Below, in pieces: positions 19,097-31,413 of a stretch of DNA of 57,064 bases. Made by a program: the position numbers and the translations under genes. Numbering within the stretch: the stretch's first letter is position 1; every line of letters begins with the position of its first letter. Source of the DNA: Arthrobacter sp. HY1533 (GTDB lineage: Bacteria; Actinomycetota; Actinomycetes; Actinomycetales; Micrococcaceae). The stretch covers positions 1-57,064 of the forward strand of contig NZ_JANKZF010000032.1 of assembly GCF_027568515.1 (NCBI RefSeq), in the 5' to 3' direction. The notes under the pieces were generated by a model, which made no database searches, had not been told where the DNA came from, and saw only the letters and a program-made list of their open reading frames with translations.

Positions 19097-19927
19097 ATGG
19101 GTGATCAACAGTTTCTCTGGGAGCCGGCCAAGTACGTTGAATTTGCCAATTTTCGCGACCGTCCCTTCTTTGACCTGACCTCCCGGATCGCGGCGTCCGC
19201 GCCCCGCTCGGTGGTGGATTTGGGCTGTGGGCCAGGCAACCTCACAGCGACGCTGGCGCAGCGCTGGCCGTCAGCGCAGGTGTTGGGGCTGGACAGCTCC
19301 GCGGCCATGGTGGAGCAGGCGAACCAGCTTGCTTCCCCGCACGACGCCGGCCCTCCCTCGGGTGCCCCGGCCCACCCCGCGCCTGGGCTTTCCTTTGCGC
19401 AGGGGGACATTGCGGCCTGGATGCCCGACGCCGCCACCGACGTGGTGGTCTCCAACGCGGCCCTCCAGTGGGTGCCCGGCCACCGCAGCCTGATGGCCGG
19501 ATGGCTGGCTGCCCTGCGCCCCGGGGCGTGGCTGGCCGTGCAGGTCCCCGGGAACTTTGGGGCGCCGTCGCACAGGCTCATGCGCGAACTGGCTGCGAGC
19601 GCCAGGTGGCGCAGGCAGCTGGACGGGGTGCTGCGGCACGACGACGCCGTGGGCGAACCAGATCAGTACCAGGAGCTGTTCCTGCGCGCCGGCGCCCGCG
19701 TGGACGTGTGGGAAACCACGTACAACCAGTTGCTGCAAGGGGAAAACCCCGTGCTCGAATGGGTCCGCGGCACAGGGCTCCGTCCGGTTCTGGCAGCACT
19801 GGGACCGGTGGACAGCGTGGAGTTCGAACAGGAGTACTCGGCGTTGCTGGCACAGGCCTATCCCGCGGGGGAGTTCGGCACCAACTTTCCGTTCCGGCGG
19901 ATCTTCATGGCAGGGGAAAAGCAATGA
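19097..19927 (+). CDS. SAM-dependent methyltransferase, trans-aconitate 2-methyltransferase (Tam)-like
   Basis: A 276-residue class I methyltransferase. SAM motif I is VVDLGCGPGN (39-48), with the acidic end of beta-2 at LGLDSSAAM. The opening QFLWEPAKYVEFANFRDRP and the later QVPGNFGAPSHRLMRELA segment match Tam enzymes, which methyl-esterify trans-aconitate formed spontaneously from cis-aconitate and so protect the citric-acid cycle. A Pro/Ala-rich insertion after residue 76 is not typical. Its TGA overlaps the next gene's ATG by four bases. Confidence 0.87.
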   Translation: MGDQQFLWEPAKYVEFANFRDRPFFDLTSRIAASAPRSVVDLGCGPGNLTATLAQRWPSAQVLGLDSSAAMVEQANQLASPHDAGPPSGAPAHPAPGLSFAQGDIAAWMPDAATDVVVSNAALQWVPGHRSLMAGWLAALRPGAWLAVQVPGNFGAPSHRLMRELAASARWRRQLDGVLRHDDAVGEPDQYQELFLRAGARVDVWETTYNQLLQGENPVLEWVRGTGLRPVLAALGPVDSVEFEQEYSALLAQAYPAGEFGTNFPFRRIFMAGEKQ

Positions 19928-20622
19928 GCACACTTCAGGAGTTTCCGCAGGACTGGCAGCGTGCACTCGTGCTCGTGGCCCATCCCGACGACCCCGAGTA
20001 CGGCATGGCCGCCGCCGTGGCCGAATGGATCGCGGCGGGCAAGCACGTCAGCTATGTGCTCGCCACGCGCGGGGAGGCGGGCATTGCCGGCATGGCGCCG
20101 ACCGAATCCGGGCCGCTGCGCACCGTGGAGCAGGCCAACGCCTGCGCCCACGTGGGTGTCAGCGACCTGGTCTTCCTGGACCACCCGGACGGCCGGATCC
20201 AGGAGGGGCCCGCGCTGCGGCGCGACCTCGCCCGCGAAATCCGCCGGGTGAGGCCGGATGTGGTGCTGACCCTGAACCACCGGGATGAATGGGGCCCGGG
20301 CCGGTGGAACTCCGCCGACCACCGCGCCGTGGGCCGTGCCGTGTTGGATGCCGTGGGGGACGCCGACAACGAATGGATCTTCCCCGAGCTGTTGGAGGCT
20401 GGCCTGCCGCGGCACAAGACACTCTGGGTGGCCGTCATGTCCCCGCAGCCCACCCACGCCCAACCGGTCTCGGCGGCGAGCATCGAGAAGGCCGTCGCCT
20501 CCCTGGCAGAACACGCACGCTACCTGCAGGCGCTCAGCGACGAGCCGGTTGTGGAACAGGCCCGGGCACAGGTTCAGATGGTGGCGGGCAGCGGCGCCGT
20601 TGCCTTTGAATTGTTCGGCTGA
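19924..20622 (+). CDS. PIG-L family deacetylase
   Basis: A 232-residue zinc-dependent deacetylase of the LmbE/PIG-L group. The metal site AHPDDPE (19-25) is intact, and ADHRAVG supplies the later His. The family removes acetyl groups from N-acetylglucosamine-type sugars, including in mycothiol synthesis and recycling (MshB, Mca). Whether this one acts in mycothiol metabolism cannot be decided; it is shorter than MshB and Mca. The start is the ATG at 19924, overlapping the methyltransferase stop, so the two are translationally coupled. Confidence 0.85.
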   Translation: MSTLQEFPQDWQRALVLVAHPDDPEYGMAAAVAEWIAAGKHVSYVLATRGEAGIAGMAPTESGPLRTVEQANACAHVGVSDLVFLDHPDGRIQEGPALRRDLAREIRRVRPDVVLTLNHRDEWGPGRWNSADHRAVGRAVLDAVGDADNEWIFPELLEAGLPRHKTLWVAVMSPQPTHAQPVSAASIEKAVASLAEHARYLQALSDEPVVEQARAQVQMVAGSGAVAFELFG

Positions 20623-20714
20623 GGGCGGAGCGCGCGGCACTGCCAATGCCCCTCGGCGAGGAGTACCTTGAGAGCTGAACAAACTACTTGCTTGGGGGAA
20701 CCACAGGAGGATTG

Positions 20715-22481
20715 GTGCTATTCAAACTGATTGCCCGCAACCTGGCGCCGCACAAGGGCCCGCTGGCCGCCATTGTGGTGCTGCAGTTCCTGTCCACGAT
20801 CGCCACGCTCTACCTGCCCACGCTAAACGCGGACATCATTGACGACGGCGTGGTGCAGGGCAAGATCGACGTCATCATGAACCTGGGGCTGTGGATGCTG
20901 CTCATCACGGCCGGGCAGGTGCTGTGCGCCATTGCCGCCACGTTCCTGAGCGCCCGGCTGGCCATGGGCGTGGGCCGGGCCATCCGCCGGGACCTCTTTG
21001 ACAAGGTTGAGACGTTTTCGGCCCAGGAGGTGGGCACCATCGGGGCCCCGTCCCTGATCACGCGCACCACCAACGACGTGCAGCAGGTGCAGATGCTCAC
21101 GCTCATGTCCTTCACCCTCATGGTCATGGCACCCATCATGTGCGTGGGCGGCATTGTCCTGGCCATGGCCCAGGACGTGCCCCTGTCGGGGCTGCTGCTG
21201 GTCATCCTGCCGCTGCTCGTGGTGGCCATCGGACTCATCGTTCGAACACTTGTTCCCACTTTTCGCAAGGTGCAAAAGCAGCTCGACGACATCAACGGGG
21301 TGCTGCGCGAACAAATCACCGGCATCAGCGTCATCCGGGCCTTTGGCCGCCGCGACTACGAGGCCGAACGCTTCGCGACAGCCAACGGCGCCCTGACCGC
21401 CTCACAGCTGCGTGCCGGGCGGCTGCTGTCCCTGATGTTCCCCACCATCTTCTTCGTGGTCAACGTGACAAGCGTGGGCGTGCTCTGGTTCGGCGGCCAG
21501 CGCATTGACTCCGGCGCCATGCAGATCGGGGCACTCACGGCGTTCCTGAGCTACATCATGCAAATCCTGATGTCAGTCATGATGGCCATGTTCATGTTCA
21601 TGATGATCCCGCGCGCGGCCGTCAGTGCCGAACGCATCATGGAAGTGCTTGACACCGAGGCCAGCGTGGTGGACTCACCTGACGCGCTCGCCGTCGCACG
21701 CCTGGACGGGCGGCTCACCGTGGACAACGCGGCGTTCAGCTACCCCGGCGCACAGGACCCGGTGCTGTCGGGGGTCAGCTTCACCGCGGCGCCGGGAACC
21801 ACGACGGCGGTCATCGGCTCCACCGGCAGCGGCAAGTCAACGCTCGTGAACCTCATACCCAGGCTGCTGGATGCCACGGAAGGCTCCATCGCCGTGGGGG
21901 GACATGACACACGAGCCGTGACCCTGCAGTCCCTGCGCGGCTCCATCGGCCTGGTTCCGCAAAAGGCCTACCTCTTCAGCGGCACCGTTGCCAGCAACAT
22001 CCGCATGGGCAACCCGGACGCCAGCGACGAACAAGTGTGGGAAGCCCTGGAAACCGCCCAGGCCGCAGACTTTGTCAGGGACATGCCCGAGGGGCTTCAG
22101 GCACCCATAGAGCAGGGCGGCTCCAACGTCTCAGGGGGACAGCGGCAGCGCCTGTGCATAGCCCGGGCCATTGCCGCCAAGCCGTCCATCTACCTCTTTG
22201 ACGACAGCTTCTCCGCCCTGGACTACGCCACTGACGCCAGGCTCCGCGCGGCGCTGAAACCCGTGACCCGCGACGCAGCCGTCCTGGTGGTGGCCCAGCG
22301 CGTGGGCACCATCAGGGACGCAGACAACATCCTGGTCCTGGATGAAGGCCGGCTCGTGGGGCAGGGAACCCACGAACAGCTCCTGCTCGACTGCCCCACC
22401 TACCAGGAGATCGTCACGTCACAGCTCAGCGCAGACAGCCCCGAACATGAGACCGCAGGCACCGAAGGGGGAGCACAATGA
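20715..22481 (+). CDS. ABC exporter half-transporter with degenerate ATPase site
   Basis: A 588-residue protein with an N-terminal six-helix ABC exporter membrane domain (about 1-310) and a nucleotide-binding domain. Walker A is GSTGSGKST (about 366-374) and the signature is VSGGQRQR. The Walker B end reads LFDDSFSALD, with Asp instead of the catalytic Glu, and the switch His is replaced (VVAQRVGTI). These changes mark the non-catalytic partner of heterodimeric exporters such as TM287/288 and BmrCD. GTG at 20715 is preferred because AGGAGG lies 4 nt before it; TTG starts at 20712 or 20688 are alternatives. Its stop overlaps the partner's ATG by four bases. Confidence 0.92.
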   Translation: MLFKLIARNLAPHKGPLAAIVVLQFLSTIATLYLPTLNADIIDDGVVQGKIDVIMNLGLWMLLITAGQVLCAIAATFLSARLAMGVGRAIRRDLFDKVETFSAQEVGTIGAPSLITRTTNDVQQVQMLTLMSFTLMVMAPIMCVGGIVLAMAQDVPLSGLLLVILPLLVVAIGLIVRTLVPTFRKVQKQLDDINGVLREQITGISVIRAFGRRDYEAERFATANGALTASQLRAGRLLSLMFPTIFFVVNVTSVGVLWFGGQRIDSGAMQIGALTAFLSYIMQILMSVMMAMFMFMMIPRAAVSAERIMEVLDTEASVVDSPDALAVARLDGRLTVDNAAFSYPGAQDPVLSGVSFTAAPGTTTAVIGSTGSGKSTLVNLIPRLLDATEGSIAVGGHDTRAVTLQSLRGSIGLVPQKAYLFSGTVASNIRMGNPDASDEQVWEALETAQAADFVRDMPEGLQAPIEQGGSNVSGGQRQRLCIARAIAAKPSIYLFDDSFSALDYATDARLRAALKPVTRDAAVLVVAQRVGTIRDADNILVLDEGRLVGQGTHEQLLLDCPTYQEIVTSQLSADSPEHETAGTEGGAQ

Positions 22482-24418
22482 CCATGATGCGCGGCGGAGG
22501 CCGCCCGGGCGCACCCCAAAAGGCCATCTCCTTTGGCCCGAGCCTCAAGCGGATCCTGGGCCTCATGGCCCCGGACAAGGTGCGGATCGCACTCGTCGTG
22601 GCCATGGCGGCACTGTCGGTGGGGCTTTCCGTCGTGGCACCAAAGGTGCTGGGGCACGCCACCGACATCATCTTCGACGGCGTGGTGGGCAAGATGCTCG
22701 AACGCTTCCCCGCCGGCACAACCAAGGAACAGGCAGTGGCCGCGTTGCGCGCCTCCGGCCAGGGGCAGCTCGCGGACATGCTCAACGCCATGAACGTGGT
22801 CCCCGGCCAGGGCCTGGATCTGGACGCCCTGGGCGCCGTGCTCATGGTGGTGCTGGGCCTGTACGTCCTGGCGTTCTTCTTCAACTGGTCCCAGGGCTTC
22901 ATCACCACCGGCATTGTCCAGCGCGCCATGTACCGGCTGCGCAGCGACATCGAGGACAAGCTGGACCGGCTGCCCATGTCCCACTTCCAACAGGAATCCC
23001 GCGGCGATGTGCTCTCCCGCGTCACCAACGACATCGACAACTTCGCCCAGACACTCAACCAGACCCTGACCCAGATCCTCATATCCGTCCTCACCGTCTG
23101 CGGCGTGCTGGGCATGATGTTCTCCATCTCGCCCATGCTGGCCGGAATCTCCCTGCTCACGGTTCCGCTCATCGCGGGCATGACCATCATGATCGCCAAG
23201 CGCTCGCAGGTGCAGTTTGCCGCCCAGTGGAAGAGCACCGGGGAGCTCAACGGGCATGTGGAGGAAATGTTCACGGGCCACGAGATCGTCAAGGCCTTTG
23301 GGCAGCAGAAGCAGGCCATTGAAAAGTTCAAGGTCTCCAATGAGCGCCTGTACGAATCCAGCTCCAAGGCGCAGTTCATCTCCGGCATCATCATGCCCGG
23401 CACCAACTTCGTCGCCAACCTGAACTACGTGGTGGTGGCGGTGCTGGGCGGCATCCAGGTGGCCCAGGGCGTGCTGACCATCGGCAGCGTGCAGGCCTTC
23501 ATCCAGTACTCGCGCCAGTTCAGCCAGCCCATGGCCCAGCTGGCCGGCATGATCAACCTGCTGCAGTCCGGCGTGGCCTCCGCCGAGCGGGTCTTCGAGC
23601 TGCTGGATGCGCAGGAGCAAAGCCCCGACCACAGCCCCGCCGCCGCACCCGCCATCCCGGCGGCCGGCCGCGTGGTGCTGGACCGGGTCAACTTCGGCTA
23701 CAAGCCGGGGGAGCCGCTCATCAAGAACTTGTCCCTCGTGGCCGAGCCCGGCGCCACCGTCGCCATCGTGGGCCCCACGGGCGCCGGCAAGACCACCCTG
23801 GTCAACCTGCTCATGCGCTTCTACGAGATTGACTCCGGCACCATCACCGTGGACGGCGTCAACACCGCACACATGACCCGCGATGACCTGCGCGGCCTGT
23901 TTGGCATGGTGCTGCAGGACGCCTGGCTGTTTGGCGGCACCATCCGTGACAACCTGGCCTACGGCAAGCTCGGCGCCACGGAGGCGGAAATCATCGAGGC
24001 CGCCGAGGCCACCCACGTGGACCACTTTGTGCGTTCCCTGCCCGACGGCTACGACACCGTGCTGGCTGACGACGGCGGCGGACTCAGCCAGGGGCAGCGC
24101 CAGCTCATGACAATCGCCCGGGCGTGGATCGCCAAGCCGGGCATCCTCATCCTGGACGAGGCCACTAGCTCCGTGGACACCCGCACCGAGGTCATGATCC
24201 GCCAGGCCATGAACAAGCTGCGCGCCAACCGCACCAGCTTTGTCATTGCGCACAGGCTTTCCACAATCCGTGACGCCGACCTGATCCTTGTCATGGACCA
24301 AGGTGAGATCATTGAGCAGGGGAGTCACACAGGGCTGCTGGCCCGCGGCGGCTTCTACTACGATTTGTACATGAGCCAATTTGGCGACCCGATGGTGGAA
24401 GAGGTGGGCAAGGCATGA
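22478..24418 (+). CDS. ABC exporter half-transporter with canonical ATPase site
   Basis: A 646-residue partner of the preceding gene. It has a six-helix membrane domain with an extra ~60-residue insertion between the first two helices. Its nucleotide-binding domain carries Walker A GPTGAGKTT (about 431), signature LSQGQRQ, Walker B with catalytic Glu (ILILDEATSSVD, about 556-567) and switch His (IAHRLSTIRDAD). The pair should form one complete exporter with one working and one degenerate site. Relatives move drugs, lipids or peptides; the substrate here is unknown. It overlaps the upstream half-transporter and the downstream GntR regulator by four bases each, so all three are one operon. Confidence 0.93.
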   Translation: MTMMRGGGRPGAPQKAISFGPSLKRILGLMAPDKVRIALVVAMAALSVGLSVVAPKVLGHATDIIFDGVVGKMLERFPAGTTKEQAVAALRASGQGQLADMLNAMNVVPGQGLDLDALGAVLMVVLGLYVLAFFFNWSQGFITTGIVQRAMYRLRSDIEDKLDRLPMSHFQQESRGDVLSRVTNDIDNFAQTLNQTLTQILISVLTVCGVLGMMFSISPMLAGISLLTVPLIAGMTIMIAKRSQVQFAAQWKSTGELNGHVEEMFTGHEIVKAFGQQKQAIEKFKVSNERLYESSSKAQFISGIIMPGTNFVANLNYVVVAVLGGIQVAQGVLTIGSVQAFIQYSRQFSQPMAQLAGMINLLQSGVASAERVFELLDAQEQSPDHSPAAAPAIPAAGRVVLDRVNFGYKPGEPLIKNLSLVAEPGATVAIVGPTGAGKTTLVNLLMRFYEIDSGTITVDGVNTAHMTRDDLRGLFGMVLQDAWLFGGTIRDNLAYGKLGATEAEIIEAAEATHVDHFVRSLPDGYDTVLADDGGGLSQGQRQLMTIARAWIAKPGILILDEATSSVDTRTEVMIRQAMNKLRANRTSFVIAHRLSTIRDADLILVMDQGEIIEQGSHTGLLARGGFYYDLYMSQFGDPMVEEVGKA

Positions 24419-24798
24419 ACTCCATGGACGTTCTGATGCGCCGCTGGCACTTGGACACGGAGTCCACTGTGCCCCCCTTTGAGCAGGTCAGGCTCCGCAT
24501 CCTGGACCTGTCTTCCTCGGGGGAGCTGGCCGTCGGCACCAAGCTGCCACCTGTCCGTGCCTTGGCGCGCGATCTCGGCGTGGCCGCCAACACGGTGGCC
24601 CGGGCCTACCGCGAGCTGGAACAGGCCGGGGTTGTTGTCACGGCCGGGCGCAGCGGCACGGCCATTGCCTCCGGCGGGGACATGATTGCCGCCCAGGTGG
24701 CGGCCGCCGCGGACGCGTTCGCCGCCGTCGTGCGTGAACTTGGCGTGCCTCAGGCACAGGCCCTGCGCATGGTCACGGCGGCACTGGAACGGGGATAG
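24415..24798 (+). CDS. GntR family regulator, YtrA/YhcF-like
   Basis: A 127-residue regulator with a winged helix at about residues 15-85. The GntR signature is LPPVRALARDLGVAANTVARAYRELEQAG. A short C-terminal helix follows, as in the YtrA subgroup, which lacks a large ligand domain and usually controls an adjacent ABC transporter. The four-base overlap with the exporter gene fits this pattern, so it probably represses its own operon from a site upstream of 20715. The inducing signal is unknown. Confidence 0.9.
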   Translation: MNSMDVLMRRWHLDTESTVPPFEQVRLRILDLSSSGELAVGTKLPPVRALARDLGVAANTVARAYRELEQAGVVVTAGRSGTAIASGGDMIAAQVAAAADAFAAVVRELGVPQAQALRMVTAALERG

Positions 24799-24810
24799 TC
24801 CCACAGGCAC

Positions 24811-24841
24811 TTGCCCGTTCGAACGAACTTTCGATTATACT
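24811..24841 (+). promoter_or_regulatory. uvrA promoter with LexA-like SOS box
   Basis: Bases 24819-24834 read TCGAAC, four bases, TTTCGA. This matches the actinobacterial LexA consensus TCGAAC-N4-GTTCGA at 11 of 12 defined positions. It lies inside a promoter with TTGCCC (24811-24816) and TATACT (24836-24841), 19 bases apart, so bound LexA would block RNA polymerase. Confidence 0.7.
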
Positions 24842-24948
24842 TGCCTGCAACGCACCAACTTCAAGAAAATGCACAGCGCGGCCCAGCCGGTGCCGCGCCG
24901 TGGCCGGGCCGTGTCCAGCGGCGCGGCACCAGTGATGTGAAGGAAACA

Positions 24949-27831
<2,883 letters not shown>

Positions 27832-27835
27832 CACA

Positions 27836-27886
27836 CCGCCCCGGGCCCAAGATATGCCCCTGCCGGCATGGATGGGCCCGGGCGGG
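27836..27886 (+). terminator. Possible uvrA terminator hairpin
   Basis: CCGGGCCCA (27841-27849) and TGGGCCCGG (27873-27881) form a 9-bp stem that can be extended outward with one bulge, around a 23-nt loop. No T-tract follows, so this could be a weak terminator or mRNA-stabilising hairpin before the HAD gene. Confidence 0.4.
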
Positions 27887-27904
27887 CCGGTGCCGTGAGA
27901 AACT

Positions 27905-28672
27905 ATGGACGTGACTACTGCTTCCCCTGCCATTGACCGTGCCGGACCGCGCCCTGTTGTGCTCTTTGACCTCGACGGAACGCTCGTGGACCCCGCAGGC
28001 GGCATCACCGGCGGCATTGAACATGCCCTCGGCGCCATGGGCCTGCCGGTCCCGGAAGCGGAGGTGCTGCAGTCCATGATTGGCCCCAAGCTGGCCGACG
28101 GCCTCATCAACATTCTGGGCGTGCCCGCGGAGCAGGTGGACGGCGTGATTGCCGAATACCGCCGCTGGTACGGCGTGCAGGGCATGGCCATGTCCCGGGT
28201 CTACCCCGGCGTTGCGGCTTTGCTTGCCGGGCTTAAGAACGACGGCGTGCACCTCGCCGTGGCCACGCAGAAGCCCGAGCCCCTTGCCGTGGACCTGCTC
28301 ACGCGCCACGGCCTGTCCGGCTACTTCACAGTGATCCGCGGCGCCCACGCCGACGAGACCCTCATGCCCGGGGACCCCGGCTACCGCCCCGGCAAGACCG
28401 AAATCATTGCCGCCGCCCTGGCCGACGTTGCCGAGATCGCCGGTGTCGAAGCCGGCGCTGCGCTTGACGCCGTCATGGTGGGCGACCGGCACCAGGACGT
28501 CAACGGGGCCCGCAGCAACGGCATCGACTGCATCGGCGTGGCCTGGGGCTTCGCCGCGGAAGGCGAGCTGGCAGCGGCAGGCGTGTCCGCCGTCGTGCAT
28601 TCCGCCGAGGAATTGGCCGCCGCGCTGGCCGGCACTGCAGCTGCAGGGGAGGCCGCGAATGGCACTGTATGA
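27905..28672 (+). CDS. HAD superfamily hydrolase, phosphoglycolate-phosphatase-like
   Basis: A 255-residue haloacid dehalogenase-type phosphatase. Motif I is FDLDGTLVD (about 22-30), with both catalytic Asp residues. Motif II is the Thr in AVATQKPEP, and motif IV is MVGDRHQDVNGARSNG. The helical cap between motifs I and II (GGIEHALGAMGL onward) is the Gph/PGP type. It may clear phosphoglycolate from oxidised DNA ends, which would fit its place among uvr genes, but pyrophosphatase-like or other sugar-phosphate activity is possible. The stop lies 14 bases inside the following acyltransferase gene, indicating a joint transcript. Confidence 0.85.
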   Translation: MDVTTASPAIDRAGPRPVVLFDLDGTLVDPAGGITGGIEHALGAMGLPVPEAEVLQSMIGPKLADGLINILGVPAEQVDGVIAEYRRWYGVQGMAMSRVYPGVAALLAGLKNDGVHLAVATQKPEPLAVDLLTRHGLSGYFTVIRGAHADETLMPGDPGYRPGKTEIIAAALADVAEIAGVEAGAALDAVMVGDRHQDVNGARSNGIDCIGVAWGFAAEGELAAAGVSAVVHSAEELAAALAGTAAAGEAANGTV

Positions 28673-29327
28673 CGCCACCCGTGTGCTGACCCGCGGCACC
28701 ATCGCCGCCCTGTGCCGGCCCACCGTGGAGGGGCTCGAAAACGTGCCCACCGACGGGCCGTTCATTGTGGCACCCAACCACCTGTCCTTCTTTGACTCGG
28801 TCATTGTGCAGGCGCTCACGCCGCGGCCGGTTTCCTTCTTCGCCAAGGCCGAGTACTTCACGGGCAAGGGCGTGCGGGGCAAGCTCATGAAGACGTTCTT
28901 CGAATCCGTGAACTCCATCCCCGTGGAACGCGGCGAGCAGGCCGCCAGCGTGCAGGCCCTCAAGACGCTCCTTGACATCCTGGGCCGCAACGAGGGCGTG
29001 GGCATCTACCCCGAGGGCACCCGCTCGCGCGACGGCGTGCTCTACCGCGGGCGGACCGGCGTGGGCTGGCTTGCCCTGACCACCGGCGCACCCGTGGTGC
29101 CCGTGGGCATCATTGGCACCGAAAAGCTGCAGCCGGCCGGCAGCAAGGGCTTCAGGCCGGCCAAGTTCACGCTGCGCTTCGGCAAGCCGCTGTACTTCGA
29201 GAAGACCGGCCCCGACCACTCCCTGCCTGCCCGGCGCCATGTCACCGACACCATCATGGACGCCATTGCCGAGCTGACCGGCCAGGAGCGCAGCCCCAAG
29301 TACAACCAGAGCCCCAGCATCGAGTAG
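28659..29327 (+). CDS. 1-acylglycerol-3-phosphate acyltransferase (PlsC-type)
   Basis: A 222-residue membrane-associated acyltransferase that adds an acyl chain to lysophosphatidate in phospholipid synthesis. The catalytic box is NHLSFFD (about 35-41, NHx4D), the glycerol-phosphate site is IYPEGTRSRDG (about 115-125), and VVPVGIIGTEKL is block IV. GGGGAGG stands shortly before the ATG. It overlaps the HAD gene by 14 bases and is followed two bases later by uvrC, so the three share a message. Other acyl acceptors in the PlsC superfamily cannot be excluded. Confidence 0.88.
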   Translation: MALYDATRVLTRGTIAALCRPTVEGLENVPTDGPFIVAPNHLSFFDSVIVQALTPRPVSFFAKAEYFTGKGVRGKLMKTFFESVNSIPVERGEQAASVQALKTLLDILGRNEGVGIYPEGTRSRDGVLYRGRTGVGWLALTTGAPVVPVGIIGTEKLQPAGSKGFRPAKFTLRFGKPLYFEKTGPDHSLPARRHVTDTIMDAIAELTGQERSPKYNQSPSIE

Positions 29328-29329
29328 AC

Positions 29330-31303
29330 GTGGCAGATCCAGCAAGCTACCGGCCCAAGCCCGGCGAAATCCCCACCGACCCCGGTGTGTACCGCTTCCG
29401 CGATGAACACGGCCGGATCATTTACGTGGGCAAGGCCAAGAACCTGCGCTCGAGGCTGAACTCCTACTTCGCCAACCCGGCCACGCTGCTGCCCAAGACC
29501 CACGCCATGGTCCACCACGCGGCCAGCGTGCAGTGGACCATCGTGGGCAGCGAGCTCGAGGCGCTGCAGCTTGAATACACCTGGATCAAGGAATTTGCCC
29601 CGCGCTACAACCTCGCATTCCGGGACGACAAAACCTACCCGTACCTGGCCGTCTCCATGGGGGAGAAGTACCCGCGCGTGCAGGTCATGCGCGGTGAACG
29701 CCGCAAGGGCACCCGCTACTTTGGCCCCTACACGGCAGGCGCCATCCGCGAAACCATGGACACCCTGCTGCGTGTCTTCCCCGTGCGCAGCTGCAGCCCC
29801 GGCGTGCTGCGCCGCGCCGAACGCAGTGGACGCCCCTGCCTGCTGGGCTACATCGACAAGTGCGCCGCACCGTGCGTGGGCCGCATCAGCCCCGAGGACC
29901 ACAAAGCATTGGCGCAGGACTTCTGCGACTTCATGGGCGGCGAGGCCAAGCGCTTCATCGGCACCCTGGAAAAGAAAATGGCCGCCGCCGCGGCGGAGAT
30001 GGACTACGAGCAGGCCGCTCGGCTGCGCGACGACGTGATCGCCCTGAAAAAGGTGTTCGAGCGCAACGCCGTGGTCCTCACGGAAGACACGAACGCCGAC
30101 GTGTTCGCCGTCGAACAGGACGAGCTGGAAGCAGCCGTACAGGTGTTTTATGTGCGCGGCGGGCGCATCCGCGGACAGCGCGGCTGGGTCGTGGAAAAAG
30201 TCGAGGACGCCACGGACGCCGAGCTGTGGGAACACTTCATGCAGCAGGTCTACGGCGGCGAGGACGCCGAACAGGACTCCATCCCGCGCCAGATTCTGGT
30301 CCCGGAACTGCCGGCCAACCACGAGTACCTGGCCCAGTGGCTGGGGGAGCTGCGCAACGGCCCCGTCTCCATCAAGGTGCCCATGCGCGGGGAGAAAGCC
30401 GCCCTCATGGACACCGTGAAGGCCAACGCCCGCCAGGCCATGGTGCTGCACAAGTCGCGCCGCGCGGGCGACTTGACCACGCGCTCCCTGGCGCTGCAGG
30501 AGCTGCAAGAGGCGCTGGAGCTGCCCATGCCGCTGCTGCGCATTGAATGCTTCGACATCTCCCACGTGCAAGGCACCAACGTGGTGGCCTCCATGGTGGT
30601 GGTGGAGGACGGGCTGGCCAAGAAGGGCGAGTACCGCAAGTTCGCCATCACCGGCGACGCCGCAATAGACGACACCGCCTCCATGCACGACGTCATCACG
30701 CGCCGCTTCCGCAACTACCTGGCCGAGAAGGAAGAGCGTGCGAAGGCCGCCTCCGCCACGGGCGAGGTGGGTGCCGGGGACTCCTCGGCCGAGGCGCCCA
30801 AGGCCAAGTTCGCCTACCCGCCCAACCTGGTGGTGGTCGACGGCGGCGTGCCCCAGGTCAATGCGGCGGCGCGCGCCCTGGCCGAACTGGGCATCAGCGA
30901 CGTGGCAGTTGTGGGCCTGGCCAAGCGCCTCGAGGAGGTCTGGGTTCCCGGCAGCGACTTCCCCGTCATCCTGCCCCGCTCCTCCGAGGGGCTGTACATG
31001 CTCCAGCGCATCCGCGACGAGGCCCACCGCTTCGCCATCAGCTTCCACCGCGCCAAGCGCGGCAAGGCCATGACCGCCTCGGTGCTGGACTCCGTGCCCG
31101 GCCTGGGCGCCGCCAAGCAAAAGGCGCTGCTGGCGCACTTCGGCTCGCTCAAGAAGGTCAGGGCCGCCACCGTTGAGGAAATTGCCCAGGCCAAGGGCTT
31201 TGGCCCCGTGCTGGCCCAGGCCGTCCACGACGCCCTGCACACGGGGGACGGCACCGAGGCCGCCCCGGCCGTGAACATGGCCACGGGCGAAATCATCGAC
31301 TAG
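29330..31303 (+). CDS. uvrC: Excinuclease ABC subunit C
   Basis: A 657-residue dual-incision nuclease of nucleotide excision repair. An N-terminal GIY-YIG domain makes the 3' cut ([24 protein letters not shown], about 18-41). A Cys-rich patch follows, with a UVR domain binding UvrB near 210-245. The RNase H-like domain makes the 5' cut ([19 protein letters not shown] and VVDGGVPQV), and helix-hairpin-helix motifs lie at the end ([19 protein letters not shown]). It starts with GTG, two bases after the acyltransferase stop. The long linker around 465-490 is Ala/Glu-rich and variable in the family. Confidence 0.97.
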   Translation: MADPASYRPKPGEIPTDPGVYRFRDEHGRIIYVGKAKNLRSRLNSYFANPATLLPKTHAMVHHAASVQWTIVGSELEALQLEYTWIKEFAPRYNLAFRDDKTYPYLAVSMGEKYPRVQVMRGERRKGTRYFGPYTAGAIRETMDTLLRVFPVRSCSPGVLRRAERSGRPCLLGYIDKCAAPCVGRISPEDHKALAQDFCDFMGGEAKRFIGTLEKKMAAAAAEMDYEQAARLRDDVIALKKVFERNAVVLTEDTNADVFAVEQDELEAAVQVFYVRGGRIRGQRGWVVEKVEDATDAELWEHFMQQVYGGEDAEQDSIPRQILVPELPANHEYLAQWLGELRNGPVSIKVPMRGEKAALMDTVKANARQAMVLHKSRRAGDLTTRSLALQELQEALELPMPLLRIECFDISHVQGTNVVASMVVVEDGLAKKGEYRKFAITGDAAIDDTASMHDVITRRFRNYLAEKEERAKAASATGEVGAGDSSAEAPKAKFAYPPNLVVVDGGVPQVNAAARALAELGISDVAVVGLAKRLEEVWVPGSDFPVILPRSSEGLYMLQRIRDEAHRFAISFHRAKRGKAMTASVLDSVPGLGAAKQKALLAHFGSLKKVRAATVEEIAQAKGFGPVLAQAVHDALHTGDGTEAAPAVNMATGEIID

Positions 31304-31413
31304 TGTCCACAGCGCCATGGCGTGCAACGTCTGGCAGGATGGTGGTGGCAGGAATCGCGAACACCGGTCCGCAGGCCAGCGGCGGAGCCGCCCACAACCG
31401 ACAGGGAAGAGCA

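Noticed and set aside
16239-19178. 979-codon open frame on the plus strand
   Set aside because: It is antisense to the Ski2-like helicase, which has intact helicase motifs. Such frames are by-products of biased third positions.
19468-19923. Upstream extension of the PIG-L deacetylase
   Set aside because: The extension lies fully within the methyltransferase gene in another frame and lacks family similarity. The ATG at 19924, overlapping the stop, is the natural start.
22400-24379. 659-codon minus-strand frame opposite the ABC exporter genes
   Set aside because: The plus-strand frame carries all ABC motifs; the antisense product is His/Gly/Val-rich without motifs.
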